Positions 58,734 to 64,000 of a stretch of DNA of 64,000 bases are shown here, one piece after another. Position 1 is the stretch's first letter, and every line of letters starts with the position of its first letter. The position numbers and the translations under genes are program-made. The DNA lies in contig NBBA01000010.1 in assembly GCA_002794785.1 (NCBI GenBank), positions 1 through 64,000 on the forward strand, written 5' to 3'. The notes under the pieces were generated by a model that ran no database searches, was not told where the DNA came from, and saw only the letters and a list, made by a program, of their open reading frames with translations. The DNA is from Coniferiporia sulphurascens (lineage: Eukaryota; Basidiomycota; Agaricomycetes; Hymenochaetales; Hymenochaetaceae).

Positions 58734-59292
58734 TGTTAAGCTCAACGGTTACACAGTGATCAATGTCGGGGCTTCCTGATCGTCGGGGCTAGTAGTACGG
58801 CAACAGGACTTCCTAGATGTCGTAAGTCGAAGATGATTGTCGTCGGGGCTTCCTGATTGATGATGTGGACGCGGTATGCTTCTTAGCGGAGTCGGGTTAC
58901 GACGAAGCGACTAAATGCCAAAGAGACACAGTAGACTGGTGGTAGCAGATAATGGGCTTGTATGAACAAAGAGCACAAGCTTAGGGCTTGTGCTACTGAA
59001 GTTACATGCTTATATGCTACTCTATGTGTTTGCTACTGTAGCGACTTGGTTAGGTATGTTTACCAGACTAATGGAAGGTCATGGAAACTCAAGGAAGGCC
59101 TTGGTAATACAAGTACGGTGATCAGTAAGCAAAGCACGTCATGATGGTGCAATAAGGCATCATCATGGCGTCTTATGGCGCAAGGCGAATAAGGATGAGT
59201 AAGGCAGAGAAATGGGGGAGTTGCACTGACTGATGATGACAAAGAGGAAGTGAGTCAGCACATTAAGGGAAAAGTGAAGGAAAATTGTAACA
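58734..59292 (+). mobile_element. Solo LTR C (559 bp)
   Basis: Starts TGTTAAGCTCAACGGTTAC and ends TTGTAACA, with the exact 5-bp duplication GGGAG (58729-58733 and 59293-59297). It interrupts the 3' region of the minus-strand LINE. No internal retrotransposon genes are present. Confidence 0.88.
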
Positions 59293-60650
59293 GGGAGGGG
59301 CGAGGGTGTGGGAGGGACGCGAGAAGGCGGGGCACCGGTGGAGAAAGGCAAGAAGCCAGTTCAGCCCGGTTTTGCTGCCGAGCGGGGGGGGCAGGGCCGA
59401 GGGAGTATCCCCCATAAGAGGGGGTCCCATGGTGGGGGCGAGGAGGGGGCATTGGCCGAGGAGGCGAGGGCGGGTTTGGACGGAGGCGCTGCAGGGGCAG
59501 GCAACTGGCATATCCGGGATGAAGCGGTGGTAGTAGTCCCCAAAATGAGCATGTCTGAGGACGACTTGTATGAGGCGTGATTGGGTGGCACGAGGGGCTT
59601 GGTCACGAAGGGCGGAGGCGAGCGTAGTGGTGGGCGGATGGGGGAGGGCAGTGTAGGAGAGGGAGTGCAAGCAGGAGCTAGCAGTGTGGTATGTGGTGGC
59701 CCACATGTCCACAGTGGTGCGGAGGGCTTCCTGGTGGAGTGAAGAGTAAGTGGAGCAGAATAGCGGGTGGCCAGAGGGGGGGAGGTTGGTGAGTTTGTCA
59801 ACGTATTCGTTGCCAGGGACTCCAAGATGACCAGGTATTAAATAAATATAACGAACGATATAAATATAGTACGTGGTCATATGAACAACCACCTTACTAA
59901 GTAAACGATAATGCAACGATAACGCCATACGATATAGGAGCTAGTTAGTTATAGTAGTACTAGCCCACGGAATGTGTATATAAGGGGAGCTGGTCTTGCC
60001 CTAGAAATACATCGGTTTACACTGATAACCCACCTTGCCTGAACACCACCACTGCACCTCATCATCTACCACAACATGCGTAGATTTTAAGACCAGGGCA
60101 CCATATGAGATGGACATGGTGGTCCGGAGATGCGGCAAGGAAGGGGTCAAGAAACAAGTGGAATAGAATGGAGGAGGATTGGGCGGGGTGGGGGTGGAGG
60201 GAGAGAATGGACGTAAGGGCAGGAGAGCAGTCAGAGATGAAGTAGATGTTGTGGATGGGGGCGGAGGATGGACGTAGACAGAAGAGGGAGGTCCAGTGGA
60301 AGGCCTTGGCAAGAGCAAACATTTCCGCATCAAAGGAAGAGCTTGTGGGAGAATAGTAGAAGTGGCCCATGTCAGCGTAGGCACTGTGATAATAGAGGGT
60401 GAAGGCAGAGATTGAGACGGGGGAGTGGCGGAGGAGGCGACGAGAGCCGTCAGTGTAAACCAAAAGGTTGGCAGTGTCCAAGGCAAGGAGAGCAAGGCGG
60501 GTAGTGAGGGCCTGGGCAATGGCCCGACGAGCGCGGGGATCGTGAGAAGAGGGTGGTGGGTCGGGCATATGGAGGCGGGGGTGGAGGGGGGGGAAAGCGA
60601 TCCACGGTGGGGCGTGGAACGGGAAGAGCGGCTCGGAGTCGGCCGACGAT
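59293..60650 (-). pseudogene. LINE RNase H and C-terminal knuckle remnant
   Basis: Minus-strand coding remnant of the truncated LINE. RNase H motifs: VYTDGSR (first Asp), DAEMFAL (Glu) and FISDCSPAL (Asp), then HLIWCPG. Here a 255-bp insertion interrupts the frame, which resumes with HLGVPGNEYVDKL. A C-x-C...C-type terminal segment follows (CPCSASVQTRPRLLGQC). The 5' end with reverse transcriptase is absent. Confidence 0.82.
59836..60090. mobile_element. 255-bp insertion of unknown class in the LINE RNase H
   Basis: Flanked by GACCAGG at 59829-59835 and 60091-60097; removing one copy and the insert restores the PGHLGVPGN reading frame. It starts TATTAAATAAATA and ends GTAGATTTTAA, without convincing inverted termini or TG...CA ends. 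Inside, GTATATAAGGGG resembles a TATA box. It is AT-rich on the left and C/A-rich on the right, which might suit a small LTR or MITE. Confidence 0.75.
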
Positions 60651-60665
60651 ACGTGGTCCCGCTTT

Positions 60666-61084
60666 CTCCAGTTTTCGTCCGCTTTGTTTTTGGCTTTCAG
60701 CAACGAAAGTGTCTGCTCTTTCAAGTATCCTTGATGACCTGCTCTGGCAGCCACGATCCTATGTACATCGGATTCCTCGACAATGGCGGTCCCTTAGCCA
60801 GTTGGCGGAACTCATTATACCGCTTATGTGGCTTATACTCTTACGACCGCGACTCGCTGTCGCCTGTGGCTTGTACCAATGGCCAGGATATCAAGTGGTA
60901 CTACCTCTTAGACCCCTTTGTGGGCCGTAGTCCAAGCCACTTTTCGAGTCTATATAAAACTCGCACTTGAAATGAACTCAGCAGTCATCCTTGAGCTCCT
61001 CACACCCCTCCTCGGTTTTAAACATTCTAAAACGAATAACCGCAACACATCTTCCGTCCAGTCTCCACCTTCACGTGTCTTAGC
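60666..61084 (+). promoter_or_regulatory. Promoter region of DUF6699-type copy 3
   Basis: TATATAAA at 60951-60958 lies about 127 bp before the ATG at 61085 and is the clearest TATA box in the window. The intervening DNA is C/T- and A-rich, like a fungal 5' UTR. The left edge is the right copy of the LINE target duplication, so the LINE insertion sits about 420 bp upstream of the coding start. Confidence 0.55.
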
Positions 61085-62765
61085 ATGAACTTCGGTACAA
61101 TAAACAGCTCTCAAAGCAGTCTACAAAAGCGTGGTCTAAATGGACTCGTACGCACCGAAGCTTCGGTCGGACTCTATTTTGGTCCCGGAACGCCTATGTC
61201 GACACTCGGTCCCGTTCGTATTGGCAGTGGTGTGGAGAGGATCAAGCACAATACACATCGTATACAGGCTCCTTATTATCGACAAGTTCTCGATCGAGAG
61301 CCTCCTGTGCTCAGTGCTTTGCCACAGCACGTTAAAGGGTCGACTGCACAACTGAGCACACGCAATGTACATCCGCCGATTCAGCATCGAGGTACCGCTA
61401 TCGTTGGCGGTACATACCTCGCTCCTATTCCCGAATTACCATCTCGCGAGAATGCTTTCGATTCCAATGCACCGCCCCAGCCGCGGACTTGTGAACGACC
61501 CAGTTCGAAGCTTCCGCTGGCCTCAGCTACGAACGCTTTAACCCTCGGAAAACCTCGGACGATGATGGCCCCTGGAGAAGGGACAGGGTACCTTTATCCT
61601 TCGCATTCCATGCCAATCAGTCCGACGACTTTATATAACACGCCGTTACAAGATTGTTTTCCTTCACTGTCGAATATCACAGCCAATGGACGGACAGCTC
61701 CTGTTGCGGTCGACTCTTCCTCCTGGTGTGGATCTCAGCTTGATACTACGTCCTCTTCCTACCCGTTGTCGAAATCTACGAACGACTCGATAATAACTAT
61801 GACGGACACCTCTCCGGTGACGGCCATGAACGAATGCAATGATATCATACCAGCAGGACTTCTTTTTGTTGACAAGCTTATGGGCCAAAAGGTATGTCGT
61901 TTTTTATTAACTCATCAGGGTACGGCCACTCAGTGCATTATGCTTATATTAGACTCGAGCACTTCAAACTGAGAGTAGCTCAGATACTGATACCAACACA
62001 TCTAATTCCGATCAATTTACGCCGTGCGACCAAGCACCTGAGAAAGCCTTGTCCTTGCAAATCATCTTTGACATTAGTTACGGGACCATGAAATATTGGG
62101 ATGTTTCTTTACCAGTTTCTACTTTCAAGTATGCGGGAGGGCGGCTCCCGTCCTGCATCTATTCTTATTATGCAATGAAGCCAGCGCGGTCTTCTCTTGA
62201 GATCGTCGTCAGCATCGGAGCGAATACGATCCCCTCTTCTCCAGGGGCAACAGAAAATCGAGACCAGGTGACTAATACCGCGCTGCACTCGCACTCCATT
62301 CACATTTCGGCGAAACCTTTTGTGTCTCCTATGGAAGTGATAAATGACAAACCGGGCAAGTTCGAGTACAAATTTGTGCTTTCCGTCTTCTCCGTCCTGG
62401 AGGGATTGCATAAGGGCCTTAACGAGCGTCTTTCTGCAACACACTGGAAGACGCTTAGCATCGAAGAGAAACTCTTCCTTGTTAAGGCCCTTTGCATGCG
62501 CCGTAGTGGCCGGCTTTTTCCTGCGGATATCGCGGCTCTTGACGAGGCAAAAGCGCGGGTGGTGTCCGTCTGCAAAGAGACCAGCCCATCGGAAACGCGC
62601 GTTGTCCACGCTATGTTGGATGCGTACGCTTTCCCCTTCGAGGAGAAGAACATGATTAATAAAAACATCCCTGGCGTTTTGGTTCTCGATTACCTCGGCG
62701 GTAAGAACAAGTTTAGGGGTCTAAAACTTGGAAATGATGACAAGTTTATCTTGTACACGGACTGA
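61085..62765 (+). CDS. DUF6699-type protein, copy 3
   Basis: Two exons, 61085-61891 and 61953-62765, joined in phase 0 over a 61-bp intron (donor GTATGT, acceptor TATTAG), giving 539 residues. The first ~300 residues are low-complexity Ser/Thr/Pro. The C-terminal domain starts around ISYGTMKYWDVSLP (the WDLS-like opening) and ends with VLVLDYLGGKNKFRGL. It shares with copy 1 the order of a WDxS strand, a long helix ending in an RRSGRLFP (RTGKTLP in copy 1) turn, and a final hydrophobic strand. Family membership is weaker than for copies 1 and 2, because the HP-L motif before WDVS is replaced by IIFDISYG. No function is known. Confidence 0.7.
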
Positions 62766-64000
62766 GTAGCTTTATGGGGTGGCTCCTGCATTATGTCTCA
62801 ATGGATAGTGATGGTTTCCTTTTTATGATTGTATGTTTATAGGCATAACATACAGGCGGGACTCGTAGAGTAGTAACCATGGATGTAGCGGCAATTTCAC
62901 TATGTAGCTCCAAGCACTTTACTAAAATGATAAGTAGATACTGTATGTACTTCTTTCCGATATGCCGCTAGGGACAACCCTCGGGGACGTCGGGGCGGAC
63001 GCAACTCAATACCAATACAGTACTATAACTGGGCCGAGTAACGAACTAACTAGAGACTAGAGTGCAATTTAAGACATCATCTGGGGTGGACTTCTTGCCG
63101 TAATTAGGCAAGCGTAACAGCCAACTGCTGTATTTCATCTTCTCCGCTCTCCGCGCGCTATTTGAACCTGTGAGGTCGTCCCACCTTCGTGATGTCCGAT
63201 AATACGATCAGAAGTCAACTATAAGTGGAGCCCTTTCCATGCTGCTGTTTTCCGTGTTGTTATTGGAGGCGCGGTCGGGCATCGGCCGCATCAGACACCA
63301 CCACATGCGGCGCTCACGCCATACCGTTAACCCGCCTTCGACGCAGATTGAACTCGGCCGCCGGGAAAACCAGGTGCGAATTGATTTGTTGGTAAGATTG
63401 GTCTCCAGGACAAGCCCGGAGCTTACTATCACGATTAGTACTAAGCCCGAGTTCCCCTTCGGCGCGTACGGGGCGCCGCCACCGGAATGGAGAGCGCTCG
63501 AGGTTGCCATCAACACTTAGATAACTTAGGTGAGCTCCAGTCCGACGGCGAGTTATCGGCGGGTGGCTGGCCCTGAGTATCATGATATCATGCAAGTAGG
63601 CAATCGCCTTCGTCGGCTTTCAATTGACAGAGGTGGCCACGGCTGCATTAGGTGACATAATACGCGTATTCGGCCGGAGGTCCGCGAGGACAGAAACCCA
63701 TGTCACTTCCTCCCGCAGCGGGATTCAAGGCTTAAGACAAGACAAGACGCTGGAACGCACAGATAGCCAGCACAAGGAAAGTCTGTGAAGGAGAGTGAGA
63801 CTGGTGTCAGACAATCTTGTCATAGATGTGAAACGGGGGAGGGTCTTAATTTTGCGCGGTGAGATTATTACCATGCCCCAATTGATCGTTATCTGACCAG
63901 GGTGTATTCGTGAGGTCGTTATCGATCTTATGACGAAAAACGACTAGGGTCCCAGGTTGCGTTTCATAAGAAAAGCAATCAAGAAGATACGACGCGGAAG
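62766..64000. other. Right-edge intergenic region
   Basis: Short frames only, including opposed GC-rich frames at 63208-63595. No domain, RNA gene or transposon terminus was recognised. Confidence 0.4.

Larger units (their letters stand above)
57933..60650 (-). mobile_element. 5'-truncated LINE on the minus strand, with three nested insertions
   Basis: The 15-bp word ACGTGGTCCCGCTTT occurs at 57918-57932 and 60651-60665 and is the target duplication. Next to the left copy is a T run (57930-57946), the poly(A) tail of a minus-strand element. At the right edge the element is truncated, starting just before RNase H. Excluding two solo LTRs and a 255-bp insert, about 1.3 kb of LINE remain. Its RNase H and terminal knuckle differ clearly from the LINE at 36267, so this is a separate family. 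Confidence 0.87.

Noticed and set aside
63208..63595. Opposed ~100-codon frames near the right end
   Set aside because: No recognised domain and equal openness on both strands in a GC-rich patch.
1..64000. CRISPR arrays, operons or prokaryotic defence systems
   Set aside because: No spaced direct-repeat array was seen, and spliced fungal genes show the DNA is eukaryotic.

Overview
The window looks like nuclear DNA from a basidiomycete fungus, most likely an Agaricomycete. Genes are split by many short introns of about 50-75 bp with GT-AG or occasionally GC-AG ends. The families present are typical of mushroom-forming fungi: DUF6534-type membrane proteins, DUF6699-type proteins, a fungal_trans Zn2Cys6 regulator, an HMG-box factor and a Tad-like LINE. 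No prokaryotic gene organisation is visible. Family names come from recalled family features, because no search could be run; exon joins were worked out by hand from splice consensus and reading-frame phase.

Layout. 1-7420: no convincing gene. 7421-9725 (minus): a two-exon HMG-box transcription factor. 9901-21888: a long gene-poor stretch holding only simple repeats and one 213-bp mariner-like MITE. 21889-23274 (plus): a DUF6699-type gene. 23.6-24.5 kb: two weak minus-strand ORFs. 27.2-46.6 kb: three DUF6534-type membrane-protein genes (A, B, C), each with 11 exons in the same phases and a shared promoter block. B and C lie in a duplicated block and are separated by a transposon island at 33.2-44.4 kb. 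47.7-50.8 kb: a divergent pair, a 3-dehydroshikimate-dehydratase-like gene (minus) and the ER-shaping gene lunapark (plus). 51.2-55.4 kb (minus): a ten-exon Zn2Cys6/fungal_trans regulator. 56.3-57.5 kb (minus): a second DUF6699-type gene broken by an in-frame TGA. 57.9-60.7 kb: a 5'-truncated LINE carrying three further insertions. 61.1-62.8 kb (plus): a third DUF6699-type gene. The last 1.2 kb shows nothing recognisable.

The most informative part is the mobile DNA. A ~240-bp repeat called R here occurs twice. Both copies carry a non-LTR element inserted at exactly the same nucleotide: a 1000-bp short element in copy 1 and a full-length 6.46-kb Tad-like LINE in copy 2. Copy 2 also carries a 665-bp mariner-like MITE (TA duplication) and a 551-bp foldback element with a nearly perfect 177-bp hairpin. 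Copy 1 supplies the empty site for both. The second cluster is a truncated LINE with a 15-bp target duplication, itself hit by two solo LTRs in opposite orientation and by a 255-bp element.

Several lesions look like CpG decay: three in-frame TGA codons explicable from CGA, and a lost splice donor (CGTGAG to CATGAG). The host genes do not form an obvious pathway cluster. The clearest functional pairing is the shared promoter of the dehydratase and lunapark genes. I found no gene system that is plainly new; the site-preferring retroelement pair is the best candidate for something undescribed.
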